Of a stretch of 64,000 bases of DNA, positions 37,099 through 48,676 are shown piece after piece. Both the position numbers and the translations under genes were made by a program. Source of the stretch: Oxalobacteraceae sp. CFBP 8761 (GTDB lineage: Bacteria; Pseudomonadota; Gammaproteobacteria; Burkholderiales; Burkholderiaceae_D); NCBI GenBank assembly GCA_014841595.1, contig JACYUE010000002.1, positions 310,001 through 374,000 of the forward strand. Reading direction: 5' to 3'. Each line of letters starts with the position of its first letter. Within the stretch, counting starts at the first letter, position 1. The notes beneath the pieces were generated by a model. The model worked only from the letters and a program-made list of their open reading frames with translations, was not told the DNA's origin and did no database searches.

Positions 37099-38007
37099 TC
37101 ACGCGGCTGGTGGATCGGGAAAAAGGATTTTCAGAAACGCCCGGACGACCGGCGCATCGTCCTGCACCGGATAACTGATATATAGGTTGGCTGACGGCGC
37201 ATGCTCGTTAATTGGCAGGAAGCGCACCCCCGGCCAACCGATGCGGCTCGTCGTTTCCGGCATCAGGGCCACGCCCAGGCCGGCGCCGACCATCGCCAGC
37301 AGCGTCTGCGGCTCGGCCGCTTCCTGGAAGATGGTCGGCTCGAAGCCCGCGTTCACGCAGCATTGCATCAAGTAGCGCGGCTCGGCCGACTGGTCCAGGT
37401 GCAGCGTCAGCATCGGCTCGCCGGCGATGTCGAGCAGCGAAATCGCATCGCGGCCCGCCAGCGGATGGCGCGCATTGACGGCCACGCAGAACTGCTCCTT
37501 GAAGCACAGCTCCTGGCGCAGGTTGGCGGCCTTCAGCACGTCCGCCTCGATGCGCGGCTCGCGCCAGAAGCCCACGTCGATCTGCTTGTTGCGCAGCGCC
37601 TCCCACTGGTCGTTCGGCCCCAGCTCATGGATCGTCCACGTCACGCGCGGAAAATCGGTCTGGAAGCGTTCGAGCAGGCCAGGGATCGGGCCCCACATCG
37701 CCGAGCCGACGATGCCCACGCGCAGCCGGCCCACCTGGCCGCGGTCGATCTGGCGGATGGTATCGATCGTCATGCGCATCCGGCCCAGCAGGTCGGCCGC
37801 CTCGACCATCAGCGCGCGCCCGGCCACGGTCAGCTCGAAGCTGCGCGTGGTGCGGGTAAACAGGCGCACGCCCAGTTCGCTTTCGAGCTTCATGATCTGC
37901 TGCGACAGCGGCGGCTGCGAAATGTGCAGGCGCTCGGCGGCGCGGCTGAAGCTTTTCTCTTCAGCCACGGCCAGGAAGTACTTCAGTTGTTTCAGGTCGA
38001 TCGACAT
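37099..38007 (-). CDS. LysR-family regulator
   Basis: A 302-residue transcription factor with an N-terminal winged helix-turn-helix (LKQLKYFLAVAEEKSFSRAAERL, QPPLSQQIMKLESELG) and a C-terminal effector domain (residues about 92-300, LRVGIVGSAM, VGFWREPR, VGAGLGVALMPE). It starts 19 bases after psuG on the same strand, so it may belong to the psuK-psuG operon, and it precedes crtE by 160 bases. It could regulate either set; effector unknown. Confidence 0.9.
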   Translation of the reverse strand: MSIDLKQLKYFLAVAEEKSFSRAAERLHISQPPLSQQIMKLESELGVRLFTRTTRSFELTVAGRALMVEAADLLGRMRMTIDTIRQIDRGQVGRLRVGIVGSAMWGPIPGLLERFQTDFPRVTWTIHELGPNDQWEALRNKQIDVGFWREPRIEADVLKAANLRQELCFKEQFCVAVNARHPLAGRDAISLLDIAGEPMLTLHLDQSAEPRYLMQCCVNAGFEPTIFQEAAEPQTLLAMVGAGLGVALMPETTSRIGWPGVRFLPINEHAPSANLYISYPVQDDAPVVRAFLKILFPDPPAA

Positions 38008-38026
38008 GGGCGGCTACGCTGACGAC

Positions 38027-38944
<918 letters not shown>

Positions 38945-38957
38945 GGGAGGTCTCTGG

Positions 38958-40064
38958 TTAATCAGTAATAAGGAGTTGGCCGTCGGCAGGTTGATCGAGC
39001 AAGCCGGGCGCAAGTTGGGGGCAGACGGTCTGCGCGCAGCCAATGATCATGGCGGACAGGGCCAGGCCGCGGCGGCAGGCCAGGTCGAGCGAGGTGGCGC
39101 CGCTGTACAGGCTCCAGCAGACGGCGGCGGCAAACGCGTCGCCGGCGCCGGTCACGTCGACCACGTCGACGGCCGGTGCGGCCAGGCTGCGCAGGCCATC
39201 GGGCGTTGTAAACATGACGCCCTGCGCGCCGCGCGTGACGATCACGTCCTGCGCGCCGTCGGCCTGCAGGTCGGCGCAGGCGCGCGCGATCGCGGCCTCG
39301 CTGTCCATCGCGCGGTCGGCGCGCTCGGCCAGTTCACCCAGGTTCAGGATCAGCAGGCGCAGGCCGCGCAGGTCGCGTGGCAGGCGGTTGATCTTCGGTT
39401 CGGATACGGCGACGACGACCATTGGCACACCGCCCGCCAGCGCGTCGCCCAGCAGCGCGGCCACGGCATCGTGCGGCAGGTTCAGGTCGGCCACGATCAG
39501 TGCGGCGCCGGCGCGCTGCGGCGCGCGGCTGGCAAAGAACGCGGGCGTGAGCGCGTCGTTGATCGCCATGTCGGCCAGCGCGACGCGCATCTCGCCATCC
39601 TCATCGAGCACCGCCGTGTAGGTGCCGCTGGCCGCGCCATCGACCAGCAGCACGCTGCGCGTGTCGATGCCCGCTTCGTCGGCATGCGCGAGCAGCGCGC
39701 GGCCCGAGGCGTCCGGGCCGACTGCGGTGATGAGGCTCGTCGGGGCGCCCAGGCGCGCGAGGTTCTCGGCGATATTGCGCGCCACGCCGCCGAACGACTC
39801 GGTCTGGCGCGCAGGATTCGACGTGCCCAGGGCCAGCGGGCCGAGCGAGCGCAGCTTGCGGTCGAGGTTCGACGCACCGATGCAGACAACGGGGCGGTGA
39901 TCCGGCAGCACATAGGCGCGGCCGAGGATGCGCCGCTCGCGCACGAGCGTGGCGATGTAGTTCGCCACGGCTGAACGCGAGAGGCCGAGGCGCGCCGCCA
40001 GGTCTTGCTGGGAGATGAATGGGTTGGCGCGGATCAGCTCGTACAACTGGTCTTTTTTCGGCAT
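38958..40064 (-). CDS. psuK: pseudouridine kinase with N-terminal helix-turn-helix
   Basis: Phosphorylates pseudouridine for PsuG. The 368-residue protein has an N-terminal winged-helix DNA-binding domain (residues 1-55: FISQQDLAARLGLSRSAVANYIATL) fused to a PfkB sugar kinase (residues about 58-360) with GGVARNIAENLARLG, and the anion-hole and catalytic Asp in DVTGAGDAFAAA. PfkB enzymes without the DNA-binding part are about 300 residues. The HTH suggests the kinase also controls its own operon. It is divergent from the purine nucleoside phosphorylase operon across a 247-base gap. Confidence 0.92.
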   Translation of the reverse strand: MPKKDQLYELIRANPFISQQDLAARLGLSRSAVANYIATLVRERRILGRAYVLPDHRPVVCIGASNLDRKLRSLGPLALGTSNPARQTESFGGVARNIAENLARLGAPTSLITAVGPDASGRALLAHADEAGIDTRSVLLVDGAASGTYTAVLDEDGEMRVALADMAINDALTPAFFASRAPQRAGAALIVADLNLPHDAVAALLGDALAGGVPMVVVAVSEPKINRLPRDLRGLRLLILNLGELAERADRAMDSEAAIARACADLQADGAQDVIVTRGAQGVMFTTPDGLRSLAAPAVDVVDVTGAGDAFAAAVCWSLYSGATSLDLACRRGLALSAMIIGCAQTVCPQLAPGLLDQPADGQLLITD

Positions 40065-40216
40065 CGCTCGGCAAATGATTTAAACTTATGTCCTGCAATG
40101 CTAGACATTTGTCATGGCGCCGTCAACGTCGGCGTGGTCCTGCTAATTTATCGCGAAAACATATAAATCGGGAAGAAAAAGTGTATTTGCCATACATATC
40201 GGCATTCATGCATAGT

Positions 40217-40222
40217 TATAAT
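40217..40222 (+). promoter_or_regulatory. possible -10 element for the nucleoside catabolic operon
   Basis: A perfect TATAAT about 90 bases before the purine nucleoside phosphorylase start, in an AT-rich part of the 247-base divergent region shared with psuK. No convincing -35 element lies at normal distance; a TTGCCA at 40187 is 24 bases away. The rest of this region shows no gene or RNA element. Confidence 0.35.
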
Positions 40223-40311
40223 ATTCAGCTGACCAGATGCCGCCGCGCCTGATAAGGCCGCGCCAGCCTCCATCCCACCTCCCCAAATCACCAGACCTCA
40301 CAAGGAATAAC

Positions 40312-41154
40312 ATGTCCAGCAATTTCCCGTTCGACGCCGCCGACATCATCCGCGCCCGCAAGCCGGGCTTCGCACCGCGCGTCGCGCTGATCCTCGGCTC
40401 CGGACTGGGTGTGCTGGCCGAACAGATGACGGACGCCGTCTCGATCAGCTACGCCGACCTGCCTGGCTTCCCGATCAGCACCGTGCACGGCCACGCCGGT
40501 GAACTGGTGCTGGGCGAACTGGCTGGCGTGCCGGTCGCCTGCATGAAGGGCCGCGGCCACTTCTACGAAGGCTACGGCCCCGGCGTGATGACCAACGCCG
40601 TGCGTACCCTCAAGCAGATCGGCTGCGAGCTGCTGTTCGTGACCAATGCCGCCGGCTCGCTGAACATCGAAGCCGATGCCGGCTCGCTGGTCGCGATCAC
40701 CGACCACATCAACTTCTTGCCGGGCAGCCCGATGTCGGGCCCGAACGACGAGCGCTTCGGTCCGCGTTTCTTCAGCATGTCCAATGCGTATGACGCCGAG
40801 ACGCGCGAGCAGGTCAAGGCCGTCGCGAAAGAGAAGGGCATCGTGCTGAACGAAGGCGTGTACCTGGCCGCGGCCGGCCCGCACTTCGAGACCGTTGCCG
40901 AAATCCGCGCCTTCAAGACGCTGGGCGCCGATGTCGTCGGCATGTCGCTGATCCCCGAAGTCATCGCGGCGCGCCACTGCGGCCTGAAAGTGACGGCGGT
41001 GTCGGCCATCACGAATCTGGCCGAAGGCCTGTCGCCGTTTGCGCTGTCGCACGAGCAGACCCTGAAGTACGCGGCGATCGCGGCCAAGGACATGGTCACG
41101 CTGATCCACGCGTATATCGAGCGCCTTGGTTCGACCCCACGCGCAGACGCTTAA
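40312..41154 (+). CDS. purine nucleoside phosphorylase (trimeric, inosine/guanosine/xanthosine type)
   Basis: Splits purine (deoxy)ribonucleosides with phosphate into base and (deoxy)ribose 1-phosphate. The 280-residue protein belongs to the trimeric PNP family: LILGSGLGVLAEQ, a ST(V)HGHAGELVLG phosphate-site segment, KGRGHFYEGYGP, TNAAGSLN, AGPHFETVAEIRAF and VGMSLIPEVIAARHCG. This matches the E. coli XapA/mammalian type rather than hexameric DeoD. ATG 40312 has an AAGGA site. It is the first gene of a six-gene catabolic operon and its purine bases would feed XdhABC. Confidence 0.94.
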   Translation: MSSNFPFDAADIIRARKPGFAPRVALILGSGLGVLAEQMTDAVSISYADLPGFPISTVHGHAGELVLGELAGVPVACMKGRGHFYEGYGPGVMTNAVRTLKQIGCELLFVTNAAGSLNIEADAGSLVAITDHINFLPGSPMSGPNDERFGPRFFSMSNAYDAETREQVKAVAKEKGIVLNEGVYLAAAGPHFETVAEIRAFKTLGADVVGMSLIPEVIAARHCGLKVTAVSAITNLAEGLSPFALSHEQTLKYAAIAAKDMVTLIHAYIERLGSTPRADA

Positions 41155-41181
41155 TCACACTTACCGAAAGCGAGCGATCCA

Positions 41182-42375
41182 ATGTCCCGTGCATTCATCC
41201 TCCTGCTGGACTCCTTCGGCCTGGGCGCGCTGCCCGACGCCGACAAATATGGCGACCTTGACGCCAACACCTTCGGCCACATCGCCGAATGGGCTGCGAA
41301 GGAAGGCAAGCCGATGGCGCTGCCGAACCTCGAGCGCCTCGGCCTGGGCGCGGCGGGCCACAAGGCCAGTGGCGAATGGGCGCCGGGTTTCAGCCAGCGC
41401 GACGGCTTCACCGGCGCCTGGGGCATCGCGCGCGAACAGTCGACCGGCAAGGACACGCAGAGCGGGCACTGGGAAATCGCGGGCGTGCCGGTGCTGTTCG
41501 ACTGGGGTTACTTCCCGAAGACCGTGCCATCGTTCCCGAAGGAGCTCACTGACAAGCTGCAGGAACTGACCGGCGTGCCGGGCTGGCTGGCCAACTGCCA
41601 CGCCTCGGGCACCACCGTCATCAACGACTTCGGCGATGAGCACGTCGCCAGCGGCAAGCCGATCCTGTACACGTCGGCCGACTCGGTGCTGCAGATCGCT
41701 GCGCACGAAGAGCACTTTGGCCTGGAGCGCCTGTACGCCGTCTGCGAAGCGGCCTATGAACTGGTCAAGCCGTACAACATCGGGCGCGTGATCGCGCGTC
41801 CGTTCACGGGTGCCAACGGCGACTACAAGCGCACGTCGAACCGCCACGACTACGCCGTGCCGCCGGTCGCGCCGACGCTGCTGGATCACGTCAAGGATGC
41901 GGGCGGCGATGTCTTCGCGCTTGGCAAGATCAGCGACATCTATGCAGGGCAGGGCGTCACGCGCCTGATCAAGGGCCCGGACAATATGGCGCTGTTCGAC
42001 CGCCTGCTCGAAGTAGCCGACGAAGCGGGCGACAAGTCGCTCACGTTCGTCAACTTCGTCGACTTCGACATGCACTTCGGCCACCGCCGCGACGTTGCCG
42101 GCTACGCCAACGCCCTGCACGAACTGGATGCGCGCCTGCCGGAATTCATGGCCAAGCTGAAGGACGGCGACCTGGTCGTGCTCACCGCCGACCACGGGTG
42201 CGACCCGACCGCGCCGGGTTCGGACCATACCCGCGAACACATCCCGATGATCTTCTTCGGCCCGAACGTCGCGCCGCAGGAGCTGCCGGTCGCAGACACT
42301 TTCTCGGACATCGGCGCCACGCTGGCCAAGCACCTCGGCGTCAAACCACTTTCGAACGGAATCGCACAGCTATGA
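41182..42375 (+). CDS. deoB: phosphopentomutase
   Basis: Converts (deoxy)ribose 1-phosphate to the 5-phosphate. The 397-residue metalloenzyme of the alkaline phosphatase superfamily closely follows E. coli DeoB: RAFILLLDSFGLGALPDAD, GKDTQSGHWEIAGVPVLF, NCHASGT, YTSADSVLQIA, VIARPFTG, FDMHFGHRRDVAGYA and LTADHGCDPTAPGSDHTREH with the metal-binding Asp and His residues. Its stop overlaps the start of deoC by four bases. It links nucleoside phosphorylases to deoC. Confidence 0.97.
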   Translation: MSRAFILLLDSFGLGALPDADKYGDLDANTFGHIAEWAAKEGKPMALPNLERLGLGAAGHKASGEWAPGFSQRDGFTGAWGIAREQSTGKDTQSGHWEIAGVPVLFDWGYFPKTVPSFPKELTDKLQELTGVPGWLANCHASGTTVINDFGDEHVASGKPILYTSADSVLQIAAHEEHFGLERLYAVCEAAYELVKPYNIGRVIARPFTGANGDYKRTSNRHDYAVPPVAPTLLDHVKDAGGDVFALGKISDIYAGQGVTRLIKGPDNMALFDRLLEVADEAGDKSLTFVNFVDFDMHFGHRRDVAGYANALHELDARLPEFMAKLKDGDLVVLTADHGCDPTAPGSDHTREHIPMIFFGPNVAPQELPVADTFSDIGATLAKHLGVKPLSNGIAQL

Positions 42376-43328
42376 GCCAGCCGCTGGACTTCAAACGCAA
42401 CGTCGCCATGGACCTGGACCTTGGCCTGATCAACAGTCTCAAGGTCAACCGCAATGCGGCCGACCGCCGCGCCGCGAGCCTGGCGAACCGCCGCACGGTG
42501 AAAAAGGAATACCAGGCCGCATGGCTGGTGCGCGCGATCGAGTGCATGGACCTGACCACGCTGTCGGGCGACGACACGCCGGGCCGCGTCGAGCGCCTGT
42601 GCATGAAGGCGATGCGCCCGCTGCGCGCCGACCTGATGGCCGCGCTGGGTCTCGAGAGCCTGAGCACCGGCGCCGTCTGCGTGTACCACGAGATGATCAC
42701 GCCAGCCGTCAAGGTGTTGCAGGGCCGCTTGCCGATCGCCGCGGTGTCCACCGCATTCCCGGCCGGCCTGTCGAGCATGGAAACCAAGCTGCGCGAGATC
42801 GAACTGTCGGTCGCTGCCGGCGCCACCGAAATCGACATCGTCATCACACGCCAGCACGTCTTGCTGGGCAACTGGCAGGCGCTGTACGACGAGATGGTGG
42901 CGTACCGCCAGGCTTGCGGCGACGCGCACGTGAAAGCCATCCTGGCCACGGGCGACCTGGTCACGCTGGAGAATGTCGCAAAAGCCTCGTGGGTCTGCAT
43001 GATGGCCGGTGCGGACTTCATCAAGACCTCGACCGGCAAGGAAGGCGTGAACGCCACCATCCCGGTGTCGCTGGTGATGGTGCGCGCGATTCGCGACTAC
43101 CACGAACTGACCGGTTTCCAGGTCGGCTATAAGCCAGCGGGCGGCGTCTCGACGGCGAAGTCGGCGCTGCAATACCTGACCGTGATGAAGGAAGAACTGG
43201 GCAACGACTGGCTGCAGCCGCACCTGTTCCGCATCGGTGCATCGAGCCTGCTGACCGACATCGAACGTCAGCTCGAGCACTACGTGACCGGGAACTACTC
43301 GGCCGCCCATCGTCACGCGCAACCTTAA
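42372..43328 (+). CDS. deoC: deoxyribose-phosphate aldolase, eukaryote-like long form
   Basis: Splits 2-deoxyribose 5-phosphate into acetaldehyde and glyceraldehyde 3-phosphate. At 318 residues it is longer than E. coli DeoC (about 259) and matches the animal DERA type: RRTVKKEYQAAWLVRAIE, DLTTLSGDDT, ATEIDIVI, the Schiff-base Lys in GADFIKTSTGKEGVNAT and a second Lys in VGYKPAGGV, then FRIGASSLLTDIERQ near the C-terminus. ATG 42372 overlaps the deoB stop. The acetaldehyde product would be handled by the aldehyde dehydrogenase encoded next. Confidence 0.97.
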   Translation: MSQPLDFKRNVAMDLDLGLINSLKVNRNAADRRAASLANRRTVKKEYQAAWLVRAIECMDLTTLSGDDTPGRVERLCMKAMRPLRADLMAALGLESLSTGAVCVYHEMITPAVKVLQGRLPIAAVSTAFPAGLSSMETKLREIELSVAAGATEIDIVITRQHVLLGNWQALYDEMVAYRQACGDAHVKAILATGDLVTLENVAKASWVCMMAGADFIKTSTGKEGVNATIPVSLVMVRAIRDYHELTGFQVGYKPAGGVSTAKSALQYLTVMKEELGNDWLQPHLFRIGASSLLTDIERQLEHYVTGNYSAAHRHAQP

Positions 43329-43341
43329 ATCCGGATACGTC

Positions 43342-45720
43342 ATGCCAACAATTAAAGAGATTCTTCAGACCATGGACTACGGCCCCGCTCTCGAGACCAC
43401 CAAGGAAGCGCAAGCATGGCTGGACGGTCACGAGCGCCGCTTTGGCCTCTTCATCGACAACGCCTGGAGCGACGCCGGTGAAACGTTCGCCACGACCAAT
43501 CCGGCCGATGGCGTCGAACTGGCGCAGGTCACGCAGGCGACAAACGACGATGTCGAGCGCGCCGTGGCAGCCGCGCGCCGCGCGCAGCCGGGCTGGGTCG
43601 CGCTGGGTGGCCATGGCCGCGCTAAAATCATGTACGCGCTTTCGCGCCTGCTGCAAAAGCATGCGCGCCTGTTCGCGGTGCTCGAAACGCTCGACAACGG
43701 CAAGACGATCCGCGAAACGCGCGATGCCGACCTGCCGCTCGTGGCCCGTCACTTCTACCATCACGCCGGCTGGGCGCAGCTGCAGGCCGAAGAGTTCGCG
43801 GACTACCGCGCCGTCGGTGTCGTTGGTCAGATCGTGCCGTGGAACTTCCCGTTCCTGATGTTGGCGTGGAAGATCGCGCCGGCGCTGGCTGCCGGTAACA
43901 CGGTGGTGTTCAAGCCGGCCGAGTACACGCCATTGACCGCCTTGCTGTTTGCCGAACTCTGCCAGCGCGCCGGTGTGCCGGCCGGCGTGGTCAACATCGT
44001 CACCGGCGATGGCCGCGTGGGCGAGGCGATCGTGAATCATCCGGGCATCGACAAGATTGCGTTCACCGGCTCGACCGAAGTCGGTCGCCTGATCCGCAAA
44101 TCGACCGCTGGCAGTGGCAAGAAGCTGTCGCTCGAATTGGGCGGCAAGTCGCCGTTCATCGTGTTCGACGATGCCGACCTGGACGCCGCCGTCGAAGGCC
44201 TGGTCGACTCGATCTGGTTCAACCAGGGCCAGGTCTGCTGCGCCGGTTCGCGCCTGCTGGTGCAAGAGTCGGTGTACGACCGCTTCATCAAGAAGGTCAA
44301 GGCGCGCATGGAAACCCTGCGTGTCGGTTCGCCCCTCGACAAGTCGAACGACATCGGCGCGCTGGTCGATCCGGTGCAGCAGCAGCGCATCCACGGTCTG
44401 GTCGAATCGGCCCGCGCCGAAGGCTGTGAAGTCTGGCAACCGGCCGGTGAGCTGTCGACGTCGGGTTCGTGGTACCTGCCAACCCTGATCACGGGCGCGT
44501 CGACATCGGCCGCTGTGGCGCAGGCCGAAATCTTCGGGCCGGTTCTGGTGGCGATGAGCTTCCGCACCCCGGCTGAAGCCGTGCAACTGGCGAACAACAC
44601 CGTCTACGGCCTGGCGGCCTGCGTCTGGAGCGAGTCGATCAGCCTGGCGCTGGACGTCGTCCCGCAGATCAAGGCCGGCGTGGTCTGGATCAACACGGCG
44701 AACCAGTTCGATGCAGGCTGCGGTTTTGGCGGCTACAAGGAATCGGGTTATGGCCGCGAAGGCGGCAAGGAAGGCATGTACGAGTACCTGACGCCGCTGT
44801 CGGAAGATGCACGGCCTGCTGCGCCGGTGTTTGCCGCGAAAAGCGCAGTGAAAGCAGCGGACGCCGACAGCCCGTTCGCGATCGACCGCACCGCCAAGCT
44901 GTACATCGGCGGCAAGCAGGCGCGCCCTGACGGTGCCTACAGCCGCGCGATCAATGGTGCCAACGGCGCGTTCCTGGCCGATATCGGCGAAGGCAGCCGC
45001 AAGGACATCCGCAACGCCGTCGAAGCAGCGCACAAGGCCGCAGGCTGGGCCAAGGCCACGGCGCACAACCGCGCGCAGGTGCTGTACTACATCGCCGAGA
45101 ACCTGGCGATCCGCGCCGACGAATTCGCGGCGCGCATCGCGCAGCAGACCGGCTCGAACGACGCCGCGCGCGAAGTGGCAGCCTCGGTCGAGCGCCTGTT
45201 CTACTGGGCCGCCTGGGCCGACAAATACGACGGCCAGGTGCACCAGCCGCCGATGCACGGCATCACCGTGGCGCTGAACGAGCCAGTGGGCGTGATCGGC
45301 ATCGTGTGCCCGAACGAAAACCCGCTGCTGGGCTTCATCTCGCTGGTGGCACCGGCGCTGGCGCTGGGCAACCGCGTGGTGGCGGTGCCGTCGGAACAGC
45401 ATCCGCTGTCGGCGATCGACCTGTACCAGGTGCTCGATACGTCGGACCTGCCGGGTGGCGCGCTCAATATCGTCACCGGATCAAGCGACGAGCTGGCGCG
45501 CACGCTGGCCTCGCATGGCGAGATCGATGCCGTGTGGCGCCATGACGGTTCTGCCGAGGGGTGTGCCGAAGTCGAGCGCCTGTCGAGCGAAACGCTCAAG
45601 CGCACCTGGACGGGCGGCGCGAAAGGGCGCGACTGGTTCGATCCGAAGCAGGCCGGTGGCCGCGTCGTGCTGCAGCATGCGAGCCAGGTGAAGAACGTCT
45701 GGATCCCGTACGGCGTGTAA
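43342..45720 (+). CDS. ALDH16-like double-domain aldehyde dehydrogenase
   Basis: A 792-residue protein with two aldehyde dehydrogenase modules. The first (residues about 20-490) looks active: [12 protein letters not shown], Glu265 in LELGGKSP and the catalytic Cys299 in [11 protein letters not shown], then PEIFGP-like AEIFGPV. The second (about 510-790) keeps the Rossmann part ([26 protein letters not shown]) but shows no catalytic Cys or Glu, and is shortened. This matches the ALDH16 family, in which the second half is catalytically dead. Located right after deoC, it probably oxidises acetaldehyde or a related aldehyde from deoxyribose breakdown. Confidence 0.93.
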   Translation: MPTIKEILQTMDYGPALETTKEAQAWLDGHERRFGLFIDNAWSDAGETFATTNPADGVELAQVTQATNDDVERAVAAARRAQPGWVALGGHGRAKIMYALSRLLQKHARLFAVLETLDNGKTIRETRDADLPLVARHFYHHAGWAQLQAEEFADYRAVGVVGQIVPWNFPFLMLAWKIAPALAAGNTVVFKPAEYTPLTALLFAELCQRAGVPAGVVNIVTGDGRVGEAIVNHPGIDKIAFTGSTEVGRLIRKSTAGSGKKLSLELGGKSPFIVFDDADLDAAVEGLVDSIWFNQGQVCCAGSRLLVQESVYDRFIKKVKARMETLRVGSPLDKSNDIGALVDPVQQQRIHGLVESARAEGCEVWQPAGELSTSGSWYLPTLITGASTSAAVAQAEIFGPVLVAMSFRTPAEAVQLANNTVYGLAACVWSESISLALDVVPQIKAGVVWINTANQFDAGCGFGGYKESGYGREGGKEGMYEYLTPLSEDARPAAPVFAAKSAVKAADADSPFAIDRTAKLYIGGKQARPDGAYSRAINGANGAFLADIGEGSRKDIRNAVEAAHKAAGWAKATAHNRAQVLYYIAENLAIRADEFAARIAQQTGSNDAAREVAASVERLFYWAAWADKYDGQVHQPPMHGITVALNEPVGVIGIVCPNENPLLGFISLVAPALALGNRVVAVPSEQHPLSAIDLYQVLDTSDLPGGALNIVTGSSDELARTLASHGEIDAVWRHDGSAEGCAEVERLSSETLKRTWTGGAKGRDWFDPKQAGGRVVLQHASQVKNVWIPYGV

Positions 45721-45739
45721 CACACCACCAATCCACAAC

Positions 45740-45775
45740 AACGTCATTCCCGGCCAAGGCCGGGAATGACGTTTT
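45740..45775 (+). terminator. hairpin terminator between the ALDH and deoA genes
   Basis: A perfect 16-base stem (core CATTCCCGGCC with its complement) around a two-base loop, ending in a short T-run. It would lower transcription of deoA and cdd relative to the upstream genes, or be one copy of a widespread CATTCCCG-type repeat. Confidence 0.8.
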
Positions 45776-45803
45776 GAAGCCAATAATTGATAGAGACGTC
45801 CCC

Positions 45804-47132
<1,329 letters not shown>

Positions 47133-47142
47133 AAGAAACGTC

Positions 47143-47547
47143 ATGACCTATACAAAACTGATCGATGAAGCGCGCGCCGCGCGCGAGCTGGCGTATGCGC
47201 CGTATTCCAACTTCCAGGTGGGGGCAGCGCTCGAATGCAAGGATGGCCGCATCTTCCGCGGCTGCAATGTGGAAAACGCCGCCTACGGCCTGTGCAATTG
47301 CGCCGAGCGCACGGCGTTCTTCAGCGCCATTGCCAATGGCTACAAGCCAGGCGACTTCGCGGCGCTGGCCGTGATCGGCCAGACCGAAGGCCCGATCGCG
47401 CCCTGCGGCGCCTGCCGGCAAGTGATCCTGGAATTGGGCGGTAATGAATTGCCGGTGATCCTGACCAACCTGACCGGGGCCATCTTCGAAACGACGGCAG
47501 CGGCGCAGTTGCCGAATGCGTTCGGGGGCCAGGACCTGCAGTCCTGA
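47143..47547 (+). CDS. cdd: cytidine deaminase
   Basis: Deaminates cytidine and deoxycytidine to uridine and deoxyuridine. The 134-residue homotetrameric-type enzyme has YAPYSNFQVGAAL, GCNVENAAYGLCNCAERTA with the zinc Cys and catalytic Glu, and PCGACRQVILE with the other two zinc Cys residues. Length and motifs are standard. It ends the nucleoside catabolic operon; deoxyuridine formed here can be cleaved by DeoA encoded upstream. Confidence 0.97.
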   Translation: MTYTKLIDEARAARELAYAPYSNFQVGAALECKDGRIFRGCNVENAAYGLCNCAERTAFFSAIANGYKPGDFAALAVIGQTEGPIAPCGACRQVILELGGNELPVILTNLTGAIFETTAAAQLPNAFGGQDLQS

Positions 47548-47561
47548 AGGAAAGTGTTCAT

Positions 47562-47585
47562 GGCACGCAGAAACGTCTGCGCGCC
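47562..47585 (+). terminator. hairpin after cdd
   Basis: Six-base perfect inner arms (CGCAGA and TCTGCG) with an AACG loop and three more outer pairs after one mismatch, 15 bases beyond the cdd stop. No T-run follows, so termination is uncertain. Confidence 0.35.
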
Positions 47586-47671
47586 ATGGTCGCAGCTTCG
47601 GTCAATCAGCTCTTGTAATCGCCAAGTTGATCACAAAGTGATTACATATACACATCGACTCGGAGCTTGTT

Positions 47672-47995
47672 ATGAAAAAATTGATCGTTCTACTCAGTGG
47701 CGTCGTGATCGCGGCAAGTGCCGCAGCCCAGACCACCCCGACCACGCCGCAGCCAGCCAAAGCAGGGTCTGCCCAGCAAAAAGCGCCGGTAATGGGTAGC
47801 GCAGACAAGCGCGCCAACCCTGCAGCTGAGCCGGAAGACAGCGCGAATTCGGTCTCGACCGATTTCCAGGGCAGCAGCAAGCAGGAAACCACGGCGGCAG
47901 GCATGGGTCAGCCGAAGAAGCAGACCGAGCGTACCTCGAGCGCAACCCGCACCGGGACTGCCACTCAGGACGTTGAAGACAAGACCAAGAAGTAA
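47672..47995 (+). CDS. small secreted low-complexity protein
   Basis: A 107-residue protein with a signal peptide (MKKLIVLLSGVVIAASAAA, then Q). The mature part is hydrophilic and disordered-looking, rich in Ala, Thr, Ser, Gln, Glu and Lys, with no Cys or domain. I do not recognise the family. It starts at ATG 47672 after a gap of 124 bases containing a near-palindrome (TGATCAC and GTGATTA), and is followed by a perfect 24-base palindrome that separates it from the convergent DUF2058 gene. Confidence 0.7.
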   Translation: MKKLIVLLSGVVIAASAAAQTTPTTPQPAKAGSAQQKAPVMGSADKRANPAAEPEDSANSVSTDFQGSSKQETTAAGMGQPKKQTERTSSATRTGTATQDVEDKTKK

Positions 47996-48004
47996 GCTAG
48001 TGCC

Positions 48005-48028
48005 GGAACGGCGTTGCAACGCCGTTCC
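48005..48028. terminator. palindromic terminator between convergent genes
   Basis: A perfect 12-base inverted repeat without spacer (GGAACGGCGTTG and its complement) between the small secreted protein gene and the DUF2058 gene. There is no T-run, but the position suits both transcripts. Confidence 0.55.
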
Positions 48029-48048
48029 AACCGCATTACAACCTACCA

Positions 48049-48585
48049 TCACCACATCAGATCGTCCGGAATCTTGAAGTCCGCGTACGGATCGTCTTCT
48101 TCCACTTCCTGTACTTTCTTCTTGATCTGCACGACGATCGACGCATCGCGCTGGGCGATTTTTTCGCCGATGATGCGTGGCACCAGTTCGAAGCTGCCGT
48201 TCATGTGCACGATCACCAGACGGCCTGCGACCAGGTGCTCGACGATCTGCGACGTCACGTGAATGCGTTCGATCTTGGTGCCGAACGTGAAGTTGTAGGG
48301 CACGTCGCCCTTGCCCTTGGGCTGCTTGTTTTTCTGCACCATCTGCGCGATCTGCGCCAGGATGGCTTTTTGCGCAGCGGCGGCATCACGCTGCGTGTTC
48401 AGCTCGCGTGCACGCTCGGCGTTCTTGCGCTGCAGTTCGAGAGCCGCTTCGCGCGCCTCGTTGACCGACTCCACGCCCGTGCGCAGCTCGTGCTTGTGCT
48501 GTTTGCTTTTTGCCTGGGTGACCTGTTTGACCTTTTTCTTGTCGACCAGGCCGGCCTTGAGTAACTGCTCTTGCAGCGAAACCAT
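48049..48585 (-). CDS. DUF2058 protein (YaiL-like)
   Basis: A 178-residue cytoplasmic protein of the DUF2058 family: SLQEQLLKAGLVDKKKVKQV at the start, a charged coiled-coil region (residues about 25-75), then PYNFTFGTKIERIHVTS, GRLVIVHMNGSFELVP and the C-terminal DDPYADFKIPDDLMW, all typical. The family is sometimes described as nucleoprotein/polynucleotide-associated enzyme, with no confirmed function. It is convergent with the small secreted protein gene. Confidence 0.92.
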   Translation of the reverse strand: MVSLQEQLLKAGLVDKKKVKQVTQAKSKQHKHELRTGVESVNEAREAALELQRKNAERARELNTQRDAAAAQKAILAQIAQMVQKNKQPKGKGDVPYNFTFGTKIERIHVTSQIVEHLVAGRLVIVHMNGSFELVPRIIGEKIAQRDASIVVQIKKKVQEVEEDDPYADFKIPDDLMW

Positions 48586-48676
48586 AATGTGCTTTCCCTA
48601 AATATGACGGGCCGCCCGATCACGAAGGCGGCGCAAGGGCGCTAGCATAGCAAACAAGCGCCGCGCCCAGCCAGCA

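Noticed and set aside
40065..40311. Purine or other riboswitch in the divergent psuK/PNP region
   Set aside because: No aptamer-like set of paired elements was recognised; only promoter-like AT-rich stretches are visible.
43021..45402. 793-codon minus-strand frame over the aldehyde dehydrogenase gene
   Set aside because: Antisense shadow in register with a well-supported enzyme; composition is Arg/His/Gln-rich without family motifs.
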